From NCBI RefSeq assembly GCF_003590645.1, contig NZ_CP031834.1, forward strand, positions 3,906,501 through 3,970,500: DNA of 64,000 nt, read 5' to 3'. Of this stretch, positions 8,568 to 17,613 are shown piece after piece (the stretch's first letter is position 1; each line of letters starts with the position of its first letter). The notes beneath the pieces are model-generated. The model was not told the origin of the DNA and made no database searches. It saw nothing but the letters and a program-made list of their open reading frames with translations. The stretch is from Mesorhizobium sp. DCY119. Its GTDB lineage: Bacteria; Pseudomonadota; Alphaproteobacteria; Rhizobiales; Rhizobiaceae. The position numbers and the translations under genes are program-made.

Positions 8568-9200
8568 ATGACTTCCGCTTCCCTAAATCCAGCGCCAAAG
8601 CCGTTCGACCAGCGCAAGCGCATGGTCGTTGTTCGTGTCGCAGCTTTGATGGCGGTGTTGCTTCTGCTCTTTGCCGAGCCATTCCTGGCCGAAGGGTCGC
8701 AGGCGCATGAACTCGTGGAAATGTTCGGCCTCGTCCTGGTGCTCGTTTGTGTCGGCGGCCGACTTTGGAGCACGCTCTACATCGGCGGCAGGAAGAACAG
8801 CGAGTTGATCTCGATGGGACCGTTCTCGATGACGCAGAACCCCCTCTATTTCTTTTCCACGCTCGGCGCGCTCGGCATCGGGCTGATTTATGGATCGGTC
8901 CTGGCTGCCCTGGCCCTGGGTCTTGCCAGCTTCATCGTTTTTCGGGTGACGGCGGGAAAGGAGGCTGAATTTCTTTCAGGAAAATTCGGTGATGCCTATG
9001 AAGCCTACAGGCGCAAGACACCGCGTTTCTGGCCAAACCCGTTGCTCTTTCAAGACAACGCCGAAAGGCAATTCTCAACGCATGCCTTGAAACGCACCTT
9101 CTATGACGGCCTCTTTTTCCTGGCTCTCTTTCCGGCAATCGAGACGATCGAATATCTCAGGATGAACGGCTTTCTGCCGAAGTTGTTCGTTCTCTTTTGA
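8568..9200 (+). CDS. Isoprenylcysteine/phospholipid methyltransferase-like protein
   Basis: 210 residues from ATG 8568 (AAGGTGA upstream). Several membrane helices flank a central GPFSMTQNPLYFFSTLGALG, and the C-terminal half carries GKEAEFLSGKFGDAYEAYRRKTPRFWP. The PLY...E...FG-x-Y-x-Y-x-x-x-x-PRF pattern is the conserved core of bacterial ICMT/PEMT-like methyltransferases that bind S-adenosylmethionine. Bacterial members act on small or lipid substrates, mostly unknown. It is divergent from the secreted-protein gene. Confidence 0.85.
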   Translation: MTSASLNPAPKPFDQRKRMVVVRVAALMAVLLLLFAEPFLAEGSQAHELVEMFGLVLVLVCVGGRLWSTLYIGGRKNSELISMGPFSMTQNPLYFFSTLGALGIGLIYGSVLAALALGLASFIVFRVTAGKEAEFLSGKFGDAYEAYRRKTPRFWPNPLLFQDNAERQFSTHALKRTFYDGLFFLALFPAIETIEYLRMNGFLPKLFVLF

Positions 9201-10240
9201 TCCGCGTAAGCTTCTGATCTGCGGACGCCTCAGGCGACGGCTTGGGCGTCGCTGAGGGACATCATTCCGGCTCCTGTTTCGAGCGAAGGACATCCCCGCT
9301 AACAGGCGCCCGAAGTGTCGGACTGGCCGCTGCAATCACCGCGCAGGCGCAGGCTGCAGCGGCGGCACGCTATGCATAACCGATCCTGGTGGTTTATGGC
9401 ACCAAGCGAGCAGTCTGACCAAAATCTGCGCATGAGAAGTGGTGAGCTGTAGATCGCGATAAAAGCCGCGATGTCACTGCCCGATTCGTACAAACTATCG
9501 CCGCGCAGCTCCATCGTCTCGGCCGGCATCCCGTCATGAGCAAACACCCCGTGACGCAAAAAAGTACCGTCACGAGCCTCATTGGTCGTGACGGTACTTT
9601 GAAAAACTCACTCGAGCAATATAGGGAGGTCCGTCAGACAGGCCGCCAAAGCCAAACACTCCCCGCCGATAGCCATCGATTGACTTCGACAAGTTTTTTG
9701 TTTGTTTTCAATAGCTTGTTTCGTAGCCTAGCGTTTTCTTGGATACGTCCGGATAGGCCTGAATCATTCCCACTCTATTGTTTCAACCCATCATAACATA
9801 CTGATTTCACAGGACAATTGATTTTTCAACAACAACTTTTGCCGTCAGAAATACCGTCAAAATTATCGACTATTGAATTTATTGAGGAATTTCTGATTTT
9901 CGCGAAGTTCTCGATTTCGGTGACTATCGACCACAATCGGTCGATTTTTTTCACCGCCAGTTCCGGGGCCTCCTTCGCACCCACCGAAAAGTACCGTCAG
10001 AGCATCGTCACCCTAGTAGCGAACGACCGCATTGCGGCTAGGTACGCTTCAGATTCACACTGCACTTTATGCAACATGAACCAAGCGCTTACGACCTGGC
10101 GATCTTGCGCACACGTCACCGGGCTTGGATTTGCGCCGGCAAGGACTCTTCCTAGATCCCATTGCGGACCCAATTCGCGAGCTCGGCATAATGAGCCTGC
10201 GGAGATGTGCAGCGCGCATTTGCCGTCATGCTTCGACCAT
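9201..10240. other. Long intergenic region, partly AT-rich, with TACCGTCA repeats
   Basis: No convincing gene in about 1 kb. From about 9,660 to 9,960 the base composition falls well below that of the neighbours. The octamer TACCGTCA occurs at 9564, 9852 and 9992 on the plus strand and at 9590-9597 inverted; the longer AAAGTACCGTCA is shared by 9561 and 9988. A 52-codon minus-strand frame at 9826-9984 (GTG start, Lys/Ile/Asn-rich) and a plus frame at 9818-10252 exist, but neither resembles a known protein. The region could be a foreign remnant or a regulatory or replication-related element. Confidence 0.4.
9561..9600 (-). terminator. Strong hairpin, terminator for leftward transcription
   Basis: A perfect 15-bp stem (AAAGTACCGTCACGA at 9561-9575 and its complement at 9586-9600) with a 10-base loop. 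Read on the minus strand the stem is followed directly by a run of six T, as in factor-independent terminators. On the plus strand only three T are present. Confidence 0.6.
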
Positions 10241-10786
10241 TCACACACCTAGCTCAGTGCGAACACGAGCAACTATCGCCTCGGGTGTTCCTGCTATGTC
10301 GATGATGATCGGATTCTCGTCTGTAGCCGGCGCTTCAAGAGTTTGAACCTGGCTTTCGAGCAGAGAAGCCGATGCAAAGTGATTTTTGCGTGCCTGCAGT
10401 CGCTCGGCGATCAGCTCGATCGAGCCATGCAGGAAAAGGATGCGCAGGAAGCCAAGCCGCTGCCGGAACAGATCGCGATAGCGGCGCTTGAGCACCGAAC
10501 AGGCGATGACGACCGGGCGTCGCTCAGCAAGCGCTGCATCGCACACGGCGTTCAGCCACGGCCAGCGGTCCTCGTCGGTCAGCCCGATGCCATTGCGCAT
10601 GCGCTCGACATTGGACGCGTTGTGAAACGTATCTGCCTCCACGAACGACGCTCCCAGCGCCTGGGCCAGCCGTTGCGCGATCTCGGTCTTGCCGGTACCG
10701 GCAATGCCCATCACGACAAAGAAATCAGGTACGCCGCTGGTCGGCGACGTCTGAGCTAGGGTCGGCTCATCCATGCGATTCGTCAT
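10241..10786 (-). CDS. gntK: Gluconokinase
   Basis: 181 residues. The P-loop is GIAGTGKT at about 27-34, followed by EADTFHNASNVERMRNGIGL and TDEDRWPWL, the conserved substrate region of the GntK/IdnK family (Gx4GKT, then H-x-x-x-N and LTDxDRxPWL). It phosphorylates gluconate to 6-phosphogluconate with ATP in the cytoplasm; related sugar acids are possible. It ends a leftward group with a GarR-like reductase and an SAF oxidoreductase, so it likely serves the sugar route fed by importer A. Confidence 0.92.
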   Translation of the reverse strand: MTNRMDEPTLAQTSPTSGVPDFFVVMGIAGTGKTEIAQRLAQALGASFVEADTFHNASNVERMRNGIGLTDEDRWPWLNAVCDAALAERRPVVIACSVLKRRYRDLFRQRLGFLRILFLHGSIELIAERLQARKNHFASASLLESQVQTLEAPATDENPIIIDIAGTPEAIVARVRTELGV

Positions 10787-10974
10787 GGATAGAGACCCAT
10801 CAAGCGTATCGGTCCCAGTGTCAGCACCGGGAGGAGTACCAACAGAAAATCGCGACGGTCAGAACCGGCCATCGGAGCCAGCGATCCCATGATCACATCC
10901 TCGTCGCGCATGTGCAGCAATGCTCGGGCGAGAGAGAGCCGATCAGATTCATTCTCATTGGTTCCCCGTTTCAA
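10783..10974 (-). CDS. Possible small ORF coupled to gluconokinase
   Basis: An open frame of up to 63 codons (TTG start at 10974, or an ATG at 10911) whose TGA overlaps the gntK ATG in ATGA. The C-terminal half RRDFLLVLLPVLTLGP is hydrophobic. It matches no family I know. The overlap hints at coupling, but the frame may be chance; the gap between gntK and the reductase gene is otherwise empty. Confidence 0.25.
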   Translation of the reverse strand: MKRGTNENESDRLSLARALLHMRDEDVIMGSLAPMAGSDRRDFLLVLLPVLTLGPIRLMGLYP

Positions 10975-11008
10975 AACTCCGTTCCACGCTCCCTTCAGTG
11001 CGCGAATT

Positions 11009-11908
11009 CTACGCGTCCGCCTTCAGGCGGTTCATGCGCCTCAGTTCGACAATGGCGGCGCTATGATCGAGATCACCGCCGCCGTGATCGACGAGCCCGC
11101 GAAAAATGCGATCGACTTCCGTAGCGATCGGCAGGCGCAGTCCGAGCGACGCAGCAAGGGCCAGCGCGGTGCCGGTATCCTTGATCTGATATTTGGCGGG
11201 ACCGCCGGGCGCGAAATCGCCATCGATCATGCGCCGCCCATGCTGGCGGAAGACGGTTGAATCGGCGAAGCCGCCAAGCAGCGCTTCGCGCACTTTCGCC
11301 GGACTGGCGCCGCCTCTTTCCGCGAGCAGCAGCGCTTCCGCGACCGCGCAGATATTGCTTGCAACGATAAGCTGATTGGCAAGCTTGGTCAGCGAACCCG
11401 TACCAACCGGACCAATATGGGTGACACGCCCGAGCGGAGCAAAAACCGGGGACAACGCTTCGATGGCGCCCTCCTCCCCGCCGGCCATGATGGCGAGCGT
11501 TCCGTCCTGCGCGCCCTTTTCACCGCCCGAGACTGGCGCATCCACGTAGTGGATGGCTTTGTCTTGCGCCCAAATCCCCTGCGCCTGCGCCGTCTCGACG
11601 GGTATCGAGCTCATGACTACGAGCGTCGTGCCCGGCGACATTGCGTCGACGACCGCATCCGGTCCGAACAGGACCTCGTCGCAGACCGGTCCCGAACTCA
11701 GCATGCAGATCACGACGTCAGTGAGCCGCGCCGCTTCAGCTGCGCTTGCCACAACGCCGACGCCCGAACTGCCCAAGGCTTGCGCCTTGGCCGCGCTGCG
11801 ATTCCAGGCTGTCACTGCGAAACCGGCCTCCGCCAGCCGGCGGGCCATGTGCCCGCCCATGATGCCGGTGCCGATGAAGCCTATGCGTGATGCGGGTTTG
11901 TCGGTCAT
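11009..11908 (-). CDS. 2-hydroxy-3-oxopropionate reductase-like dehydrogenase
   Basis: 299 residues from ATG 11908. Rossmann motif GFIGTGIMGGHMA at the N-terminus, substrate-binding DAPVSGGEKGAQDGTLAIM, and the catalytic lysine region GSLTKLANQLIVASN; C-terminal helical domain with FAPGGPAKYQIKD. These are the signatures of the beta-hydroxyacid dehydrogenase family (GarR, HIBADH). GarR reduces tartronate semialdehyde to glycerate with NAD(P)H. Neighbours (gluconokinase, SAF oxidoreductase, sugar kinase) suggest a sugar-acid pathway, though exact substrate is inferred. Confidence 0.9.
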   Translation of the reverse strand: MTDKPASRIGFIGTGIMGGHMARRLAEAGFAVTAWNRSAAKAQALGSSGVGVVASAAEAARLTDVVICMLSSGPVCDEVLFGPDAVVDAMSPGTTLVVMSSIPVETAQAQGIWAQDKAIHYVDAPVSGGEKGAQDGTLAIMAGGEEGAIEALSPVFAPLGRVTHIGPVGTGSLTKLANQLIVASNICAVAEALLLAERGGASPAKVREALLGGFADSTVFRQHGRRMIDGDFAPGGPAKYQIKDTGTALALAASLGLRLPIATEVDRIFRGLVDHGGGDLDHSAAIVELRRMNRLKADA

Positions 11909-12040
11909 GCCGGCGCCTCCCGACGCCAGTACAGTTTCTAAAGACTGCGTTGCGGTCGCGAGCACGACCGCTGCGTCGCCGCGAAGCGTTTTCAGCTGCT
12001 TCGGGTGACGCGGCTTTCCTACCGGAGCGGTTGACGACGA

Positions 12041-13399
12041 TTAGGCGGCGACGCTCGAGACCGGGCGGAACCGCTCCTCCATCTCGCGGCGCACCTTGAC
12101 GACGTCGAGGTCGTTCACCAGTTCCACGTCGTCGAAGCTGACAATCTGGTCCTTCTTGATCGAGCGCTTGAGCTTGACATTGTGCGCCAGTCCGATCGGC
12201 AGCGCGGCGCGCTTAAGGCTGATCGACGCCGGGATGGCGTTTGCCCAAACTGCATAGCCGCCCTCGCCGTCCAGCATCTCGCCGGGCTGCATATCCTTCT
12301 TGGCTGTTGCCACGGCGTCGCCGCGGAATTCCTTTGACGAACCGGTCGGCTCGTTACGCAGCGCGGCCGAGAGTACGCTGATCGAGGTCTCCAGCCCGAT
12401 GATGTGGAAGGGCCGCCACATCGACGCGTACCAGCCCGACGGATCGGTCAGCAATCCGTATTGTTTGAAGCAGGCACGCGCGTACTCATTGTGCGCCTTG
12501 AAGGTAACGAAGACGCCGTAGCGGATGTTGTTAAAGACCTCGCGGCCGTCCGGCTCCTGGCTGGCGGCGATATCGACGAGTCCGGAGCGGGCCATGCGGC
12601 CGCCATCGGCGGCGGGCCGAAAGACCTTGGCCAGGTCGTGCAGGCCGGCCGGCGGAAACGCAAGACCGTCGTCGGGGCAATCGAGGCCGGTACCGTTGGC
12701 GACGGCAGCCATTTCGATGGCCGCCTTGGTGCCGTCGGTGAAGGAGTTGTACATTTTGGGATTGAAGTCGCCCTTGGCAACCTCCTCCTCGGTCCAGCCG
12801 AAAAAGCCCCAGACTGTATCCGGCGTCGAATAGCGGTAGCGGGGCTCGAAGTTCATGCCCTTGCCGGCCGCCGTCACCTCGAAGCCGGTTGAACGTGCCC
12901 AGTCGACAAGCTCGCAGATGAGCGCTGGTTGGTCGCCATAGGCCATGGAGTAGATCACGCCCTTCTGACGCGCCTTTTCGGCGAGAATGGGCCCGACCAT
13001 GACATCGGCCTCGACATTGACCATGACAACGTGCTTGCCTGCCTCGATTGCCGCCAGCGCGTGGCGCGTCCCCGCGATCGGATGGCCCGTCGCCTCGATC
13101 ACGCATTCGATCTCCTCAAAGGCAAGCAGGGCGGCGACATCGTCGGTGACGAAGGTTGTGCCGTTCTTCAACGCCTCGCCGGTGTCCTTTGCATTGTAGC
13201 GCTCTGCAGGCCAGCCGACGCGCTGCAGGGATTCCCGCGCCTTGGAAACATTCAGGTCAGCCACCGCGACCATGTGGTATCCGGCGATGCGCTGCGCCTG
13301 CGACAGCACCATCGAGCCGAATTTGCCGGCGCCGATCAGGCCAACTCGCACCGGACGTCCACGATCCGCACGCGCGGCAAGCAGAGTGTAGAGATTCAT
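12041..13399 (-). CDS. NAD(P)-dependent oxidoreductase with C-terminal SAF domain
   Basis: 452 residues. N-terminal Rossmann fold VRVGLIGAGKFGSMV, then VIEATGHPIAG and GKHVVMVNVEADV as in homoserine-dehydrogenase-like proteins. The C-terminal 120 residues (EGGYAVWANAIPA, ALPIGLAHNVKLKRSIKKDQIVSFDDV) form an SAF-type domain, a fold shared with NeuB and FlgA, which is why relatives are often mislabelled flagellar protein FlgA. Members occur in sugar and polyol catabolic operons; the reaction has not, to my knowledge, been generally settled. A 19-bp element shared with the ABC-A promoter lies about 200 bp upstream. Confidence 0.85.
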   Translation of the reverse strand: MNLYTLLAARADRGRPVRVGLIGAGKFGSMVLSQAQRIAGYHMVAVADLNVSKARESLQRVGWPAERYNAKDTGEALKNGTTFVTDDVAALLAFEEIECVIEATGHPIAGTRHALAAIEAGKHVVMVNVEADVMVGPILAEKARQKGVIYSMAYGDQPALICELVDWARSTGFEVTAAGKGMNFEPRYRYSTPDTVWGFFGWTEEEVAKGDFNPKMYNSFTDGTKAAIEMAAVANGTGLDCPDDGLAFPPAGLHDLAKVFRPAADGGRMARSGLVDIAASQEPDGREVFNNIRYGVFVTFKAHNEYARACFKQYGLLTDPSGWYASMWRPFHIIGLETSISVLSAALRNEPTGSSKEFRGDAVATAKKDMQPGEMLDGEGGYAVWANAIPASISLKRAALPIGLAHNVKLKRSIKKDQIVSFDDVELVNDLDVVKVRREMEERFRPVSSVAA

Positions 13400-13595
13400 G
13401 TCAATATCCTTCGCACGACCAAATTCGGCGCAGAGTCAGGTCTGGCGAGGCGTCAAAGGCTGCCCCGGGTCGTGCCGGGGCACGCAAGAAGGCGCTCAGC
13501 GCCATCTGCTGTGAACGTTGTTACCTCCCGGGCCGGCTGTGCCGCCGTTGGCCCGGCTACGTCTGCCGGACAGGCCCATTGGTATGAGGAGAAAA

Positions 13596-13614
13596 CTGTT
13601 AGCGCAATTTAGAA
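13596..13614 (-). promoter_or_regulatory. Conserved element shared with the ABC-A promoter
   Basis: CTGTTAGCGCAATTTAGAA on the plus strand, i.e. TTCTAAATTGCGCTAACAG reading toward the SAF oxidoreductase gene 200 bp away. It differs from the element at 17594-17613 by a single base deletion. Both lie upstream of leftward/rightward target genes in the same relative orientation; the LysR regulator at 16652 is the likely binder. Confidence 0.6.
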
Positions 13615-13666
13615 GCTGAGCTCGATCGTTTAGCCTGACTAAAGATTTAGCGCCGACAGAATGTCA

Positions 13667-14536
13667 TCAAGTCGAGACGTGGATAGCGGCTGCCTGGTTC
13701 GCAGCGCGGAGGCAATCAGGAAAGGCTTGGCCAGCAGCCAGCGCCGTGGCGAAACCGCCGACGAACACGTCTCCCGCGCCATGTGTGCTAACCACACGAA
13801 CCGGAATGGCGGGAATCGCAGTCGGCTCCTGTCCGCGCGCAACGCCCACAACGCCGTCTCCACCGACCGTCACCACAACGGTGGCGAAGCGGTCTGACAG
13901 CACCTCGGCGGCGCCCCGGGCCGAGGCGAGATCAAAGACCGGAGACCCGCAGAATTGCTCGGCCTCGATCGCGTTGACGATCAGTATGTCGACGAGTGCC
14001 GCAAACCCGTCCGCCAGCGGGCGATAGGGCGCAGCGTTAAGGCATACTGGCACACGGACTTGTCTGGCGGCTTTCGCGGCGGCCAGGTTGACCGCTTCCG
14101 GCATTTCGTTTTGGAGGGCGAGAATGCTCGCACCTTTCCAAAGGGTGGAATCGCTCAAGTTTTCCGGATCAGTGGCAGCGTTCGCCCCGGAAACAATGAC
14201 AGCGCCGTAGTCTCCACCCGCATCAGTTATGGCGACGCTCATGCCCGAACCCTGTTGGCCGATGCGCGCGACGCGGGAGGCATCGACGCCGGCGGCGTCA
14301 AGATTGGATAGGAGAAAGCGGCCGAAATCATCGTCGCCGACAGCACCAACCATGCGGACGTCGGCGCCCGCCTTCGCCGCAGCGGCGGCTTGGTTGCCGC
14401 CTTTGCCGCCGAATTTCGGCCGCCAGCCAAAGCCTGCGACTGTCTCGCCCTTGCGCGGACGGTCCGGCGCGTCGACCATGATGTCGTAGTGGAGACTGCC
14501 GACGACGACCACAACGGGGCGTAGCGAGGAAATCAT
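13667..14536 (-). CDS. PfkB-family (ribokinase-like) sugar kinase
   Basis: 289 residues. PfkB signature 1 is FGGKGGNQAAAAAKAG at about 42-57; signature 2 is VSTHGAGDVFVGGFATAL near the C-terminus with the catalytic Asp of GAGD. Early SLHYDIMVDAP is typical of ribokinase-type binding of the sugar. It phosphorylates a sugar or sugar alcohol in the cytoplasm. The gene overlaps the RpiR regulator gene by ATGA, so the two are coupled. Confidence 0.9.
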   Translation of the reverse strand: MISSLRPVVVVVGSLHYDIMVDAPDRPRKGETVAGFGWRPKFGGKGGNQAAAAAKAGADVRMVGAVGDDDFGRFLLSNLDAAGVDASRVARIGQQGSGMSVAITDAGGDYGAVIVSGANAATDPENLSDSTLWKGASILALQNEMPEAVNLAAAKAARQVRVPVCLNAAPYRPLADGFAALVDILIVNAIEAEQFCGSPVFDLASARGAAEVLSDRFATVVVTVGGDGVVGVARGQEPTAIPAIPVRVVSTHGAGDVFVGGFATALAAGQAFPDCLRAANQAAAIHVST

Positions 14537-15402
14537 GCGATGCGCCGCTTGGCGGCGACCGCGCTCATAGTCGCAGCGAGATTGCGCTCGGCGGCCTTCA
14601 GGTCGCGCCGCGCCACAGCAGCGAAGACTGCGTCGAAAATAATCAGCTGCGCGACGCGCGCCGCAGCATTCTCACCCAGTAGTGGCGAACCCTGAGCCGT
14701 CGAGCAGAGAACTACGTCGGCGATCGAGGCCAGCGGCGACGTCGCATAATTGGTGAGCGCGATCGTGCGTGCCCCGCGGCGGCGGGCAAGCTCCAGCGGT
14801 TCAATCACCGCGGTCGTGGCGCCGGAGTGGGAGAACGCGATCACCACGTCGCCTTCGCCGAGTAGTGAGGCAGACATAAGCATCATGTGAGCGTCGTCGA
14901 AGACGCTGGCACGCACCCCGATGCGCAAGAACTTGTGCGCAACGTCGCGGGCAATCTGCGCAGACCCGCCGATGCCGTAGAGGTCGCGCTGGCGTGCATT
15001 GAAGATCAGGTCGGCCGCCCGTTCGAAAGCGTTGGGATCGAGGATCGACAGCGTTTCCTCGAGCGCCTGGATTGACGTACGAAACACCTTTCGCGCGATC
15101 TCCGCGTCGGTGTCGTCCGGCGAGAGTTCCTGATGCAGTTCGGCGGTCGGCAGACTGTTGTAGTCTACCAGCCCAGCGCGAAAATCCTTGAAGCCGTCAA
15201 AGCCAAGTTTCTTGGCAATCTTGACGATCATTGCGTCCGAGACGCCAGCGTCCTCCGCGACAGACTTCAAGGGTGTATTGGTTCCGAAATCGCGCCGCGC
15301 GAGTATGCTGTCCACCACTCGGCCTTCGAGCGGCGTAAGGTGCGGCATCATCATGCGGATACGCGGTCCGATCGTTCGGGGATCGGTTGCTGAAAGGCTC
15401 AT
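14533..15402 (-). CDS. RpiR-family transcriptional regulator
   Basis: 289 residues with the standard two-domain plan: an N-terminal helix-turn-helix (LKSVAEDAGVSDAMIVKIAKKLGFDGFKDFR) and a C-terminal SIS sugar-phosphate-binding domain (DLYGIGGSAQIARDVAHKF, VVIAFSHSGATTAVIE, TIALTNYATSPLA). Such proteins sense a phosphosugar and control the local catabolic operon. It directly precedes and overlaps the kinase gene, whose product it may sense. Confidence 0.93.
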   Translation of the reverse strand: MSLSATDPRTIGPRIRMMMPHLTPLEGRVVDSILARRDFGTNTPLKSVAEDAGVSDAMIVKIAKKLGFDGFKDFRAGLVDYNSLPTAELHQELSPDDTDAEIARKVFRTSIQALEETLSILDPNAFERAADLIFNARQRDLYGIGGSAQIARDVAHKFLRIGVRASVFDDAHMMLMSASLLGEGDVVIAFSHSGATTAVIEPLELARRRGARTIALTNYATSPLASIADVVLCSTAQGSPLLGENAAARVAQLIIFDAVFAAVARRDLKAAERNLAATMSAVAAKRRIA

Positions 15403-15493
15403 CCCTGGTTCCTCGTTCGGCCTTCACACTGTCTGGCGATATGAAATGCTATGATAATCCTCCGCCAGAAACGTCAGTCACCGCGGTCGCTCT

Positions 15494-16474
15494 TCAGGCG
15501 CCGACCAATGCCTCGTTGACGATCCGTTGGCTCGCCACCGCATCCTGACGCGCCAACGCGTCCGTCAGCCGATTATCGCCGTCGAGTCGTTCGGCGATTG
15601 CCAGCAGCCGTCGCACGGTTGCGATGTTGGCCTCGCATTCCGCCACGGGGTCGAGGCCGCTCGTGTCCGGAAAAGTATCGAAATAGAGCGCGCCATCATA
15701 TCCGTCCTTATGGATCTGGCGCAGCAGTTCAAGCGTCGAACGAAGATGCACCGCGCCGACCATCAGCCCGTCGTCGCGCTTGGCATAGCCGTCGTTGAGA
15801 TGCACACCCAGAAGCCTGCTGCGCCGGTGGATCAGATGCGCGGCAAAAGCTGGCTGTTCACCTGCGTAAAGCGCATGTGCGAAATCAATGGTGACACCGA
15901 GGTTCGGCGCGCCGGCTTCCGCGATGGCAAGCAGCGTGGTTGCCGCATCCCGCAAGAGAGACTGGGCGCGTGGCTCGTCCGGCTTGTATTCGATGCTGAT
16001 CCGGCAGCCGGGGTCATGTTCTGCCACCTCCCGTATTCCAGCCACCTGCCAGTCCCAAACCTGGCTATAGTCGAGCTGGAAATTGTAATCGAACCCATCC
16101 TGGCCGAGCCAGATCGTCATCAGATCGGTGCCCATGGCGCGCACGGCATCGATGCCTCGCTTGGTAAGGTCGATGGCCTCACGCCTCACTGCTTCCTCCG
16201 GATTCGTAAAGGCTCCTCGTTTGAAGGCCTGATTTGTATAGTACCGCATGGCGAGACCGTTGATCGACAGGCCGAGCTCGCCGATGCGCCGCGCGATGTC
16301 CGCGGGCTCGTCGGAGACGTGATCGGGAAAATTAAGATCCAGATCGGTGAGGCCATCAACGGTCGCTGCTCGCTCGGCCATCTGCATCATGGTTGGCTTG
16401 CCGACTAGGTCCGGCCAGTGCAGGTGCGGTGCGGAACCGAAGGAATTCAGTCGAGTGGCGAAGCGCGCGAGCAT
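15494..16474 (-). CDS. Xylose isomerase-like TIM-barrel sugar isomerase/epimerase
   Basis: 326 residues of the AP-endonuclease-2 / xylose-isomerase-like superfamily. Probable metal ligands are seen in order: E in RISIEYKPDEP, D in GVTIDFAHALYAGEQ, H in LLGVHLNDGYAKRDD and D/E in ALYFDTFPD. The VGAVHLRSTLELLRQ segment is typical of sugar isomerases acting on aldose/ketose or rare sugars. It lies upstream of the RpiR-kinase pair with a 91 bp gap, so it is probably in the same transcript. Substrate is not determined by sequence. Confidence 0.82.
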   Translation of the reverse strand: MLARFATRLNSFGSAPHLHWPDLVGKPTMMQMAERAATVDGLTDLDLNFPDHVSDEPADIARRIGELGLSINGLAMRYYTNQAFKRGAFTNPEEAVRREAIDLTKRGIDAVRAMGTDLMTIWLGQDGFDYNFQLDYSQVWDWQVAGIREVAEHDPGCRISIEYKPDEPRAQSLLRDAATTLLAIAEAGAPNLGVTIDFAHALYAGEQPAFAAHLIHRRSRLLGVHLNDGYAKRDDGLMVGAVHLRSTLELLRQIHKDGYDGALYFDTFPDTSGLDPVAECEANIATVRRLLAIAERLDGDNRLTDALARQDAVASQRIVNEALVGA

Positions 16475-16651
16475 GCAATGTTTCCCATTTTTTCACACAA
16501 AAACAGAAAACCGTGAAGTTCTCAAGTGAGACCGTGGTGCCGATCTGATTTGTGGGCGGGAGTTCGCCGCCTGCGAGCCAGGTGCTGGTCACGGGTATTG
16601 GCAAAGAGTCGCCAGGCGGCGGTGCCGGTCTGTCGGCTGTTGTGCCCGACC

Positions 16652-17536
16652 TCAGCTCTCGTCACGTTCCGCTCGCAGCCAGTCGAGGAACAGTCGGACT
16701 TTCTTTTGACGCAGATGATCGCGCGGGCATACGATCCATTGCGTGATGATCCGAACGGAAGGCGGCTCGACGACAGGACAGACGAGTCGTCCGCCACGCA
16801 GTTCGCGTTCCATCATCATCGTGCTTTCGAGCGCGACCCCCATTCCGTCCGAGGCGGCGTCGATAGCCATGTGGCTGCGGTCAAACAGCACGCGGCGCCA
16901 TCTTTGGACGGGTTGAATTCCGGCCAACTTGAACCAGGCCGGCCATTGCGCCTGCGATTTTACCGAGTGGATCAAGCGAAACTGCATCAGATCTTCCGGG
17001 TGAAGGCTTGCCGCAGCGGCCAGCGCAGGCGAACAAGCGGGAACGAAGGTTTCTTCCGCCATTCCTTCGACAAACAGGCCGGGCCACCGTCCGTCGCCAT
17101 GACGAATCTCCAGATCGACAAGTTCGCGGTTGAAGTCGGTTGGCTCGTTCGTACCGTCCAGACGGATCTCAAGCTCCGGATTTCGATCAAGGAAGGAAGC
17201 AAGACGGGGCAGCAACCATTTGTTGGACAGCGTCGGGGTCGCACGTATGGTCAGCGTCGTGACCGAACGGTAACCGCGGATGGTGCTCGTCGCCTCCCCT
17301 ATTCGTTCGATCTCGTCCGTAATGGTGGCGAAATATCGTTCCCCCGCCTCCGTCAGCACGACGCGGCGGCCCATCTTGGTCAGCAGCGTCACCCCTAGCT
17401 GAACCTCAAGCGCCTGAATCTGCTGCGTGACCGCTGACGGCGTCACGCCGAGTTCCTCCGCGGCGCGTGAGACACTGCCTGCCCGCGCCGCGGCATGGAA
17501 AACCCAGATCGCTCTGACCGGAAGCTGCATGCCCAA
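16652..17536 (-). CDS. LysR-family transcriptional regulator (GcvA-like)
   Basis: 294 residues. The N-terminal winged helix has VFHAAARAGSVSRAAEELGVTPSAVTQQIQALE, close to the GcvA-type LysR group; the effector-binding domain follows (TIRATPTLSNKWLLPRL, EIRHGDGRWPGL, HSVKSQAQWPAWF, GMGVALESTMM). It is divergent from the ABC-A operon with 226 bp between. The duplicated element in that interval and its copy upstream of the SAF oxidoreductase are its likely binding sites. Confidence 0.93.
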   Translation of the reverse strand: MGMQLPVRAIWVFHAAARAGSVSRAAEELGVTPSAVTQQIQALEVQLGVTLLTKMGRRVVLTEAGERYFATITDEIERIGEATSTIRGYRSVTTLTIRATPTLSNKWLLPRLASFLDRNPELEIRLDGTNEPTDFNRELVDLEIRHGDGRWPGLFVEGMAEETFVPACSPALAAAASLHPEDLMQFRLIHSVKSQAQWPAWFKLAGIQPVQRWRRVLFDRSHMAIDAASDGMGVALESTMMMERELRGGRLVCPVVEPPSVRIITQWIVCPRDHLRQKKVRLFLDWLRAERDES

Positions 17537-17593
17537 CCATTCCTTTGACAGCTACATACCTCCTTTAAGCGCACCTAACAATTTGAATAGGGT

Positions 17594-17613
17594 TTCTAAA
17601 TTGCGCCTAACAG
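17594..17613 (+). promoter_or_regulatory. Probable LysR box upstream of ABC-A operon
   Basis: TTCTAAATTGCGCCTAACAG, about 150 bp before the binding-protein ATG. A related GCACCTAACA lies at 17571-17580, giving a direct repeat of GCRCCTAACA. The whole element recurs near the SAF oxidoreductase (13596-13614) with a single-base deletion. Confidence 0.6.

Noticed and set aside
9299-9559. 86-residue minus-strand frame at the edge of the AT-rich region
   Set aside because: No ribosome site, no domain pattern and it ends in the Cys/Arg-rich run typical of non-coding frames.
13461-13482. 8-bp GC-rich hairpin TGCCCCGG/CCGGGGCA upstream of the SAF oxidoreductase
   Set aside because: No T run on either strand and inside a region with no clear transcript end; may be an attenuator but cannot be supported.
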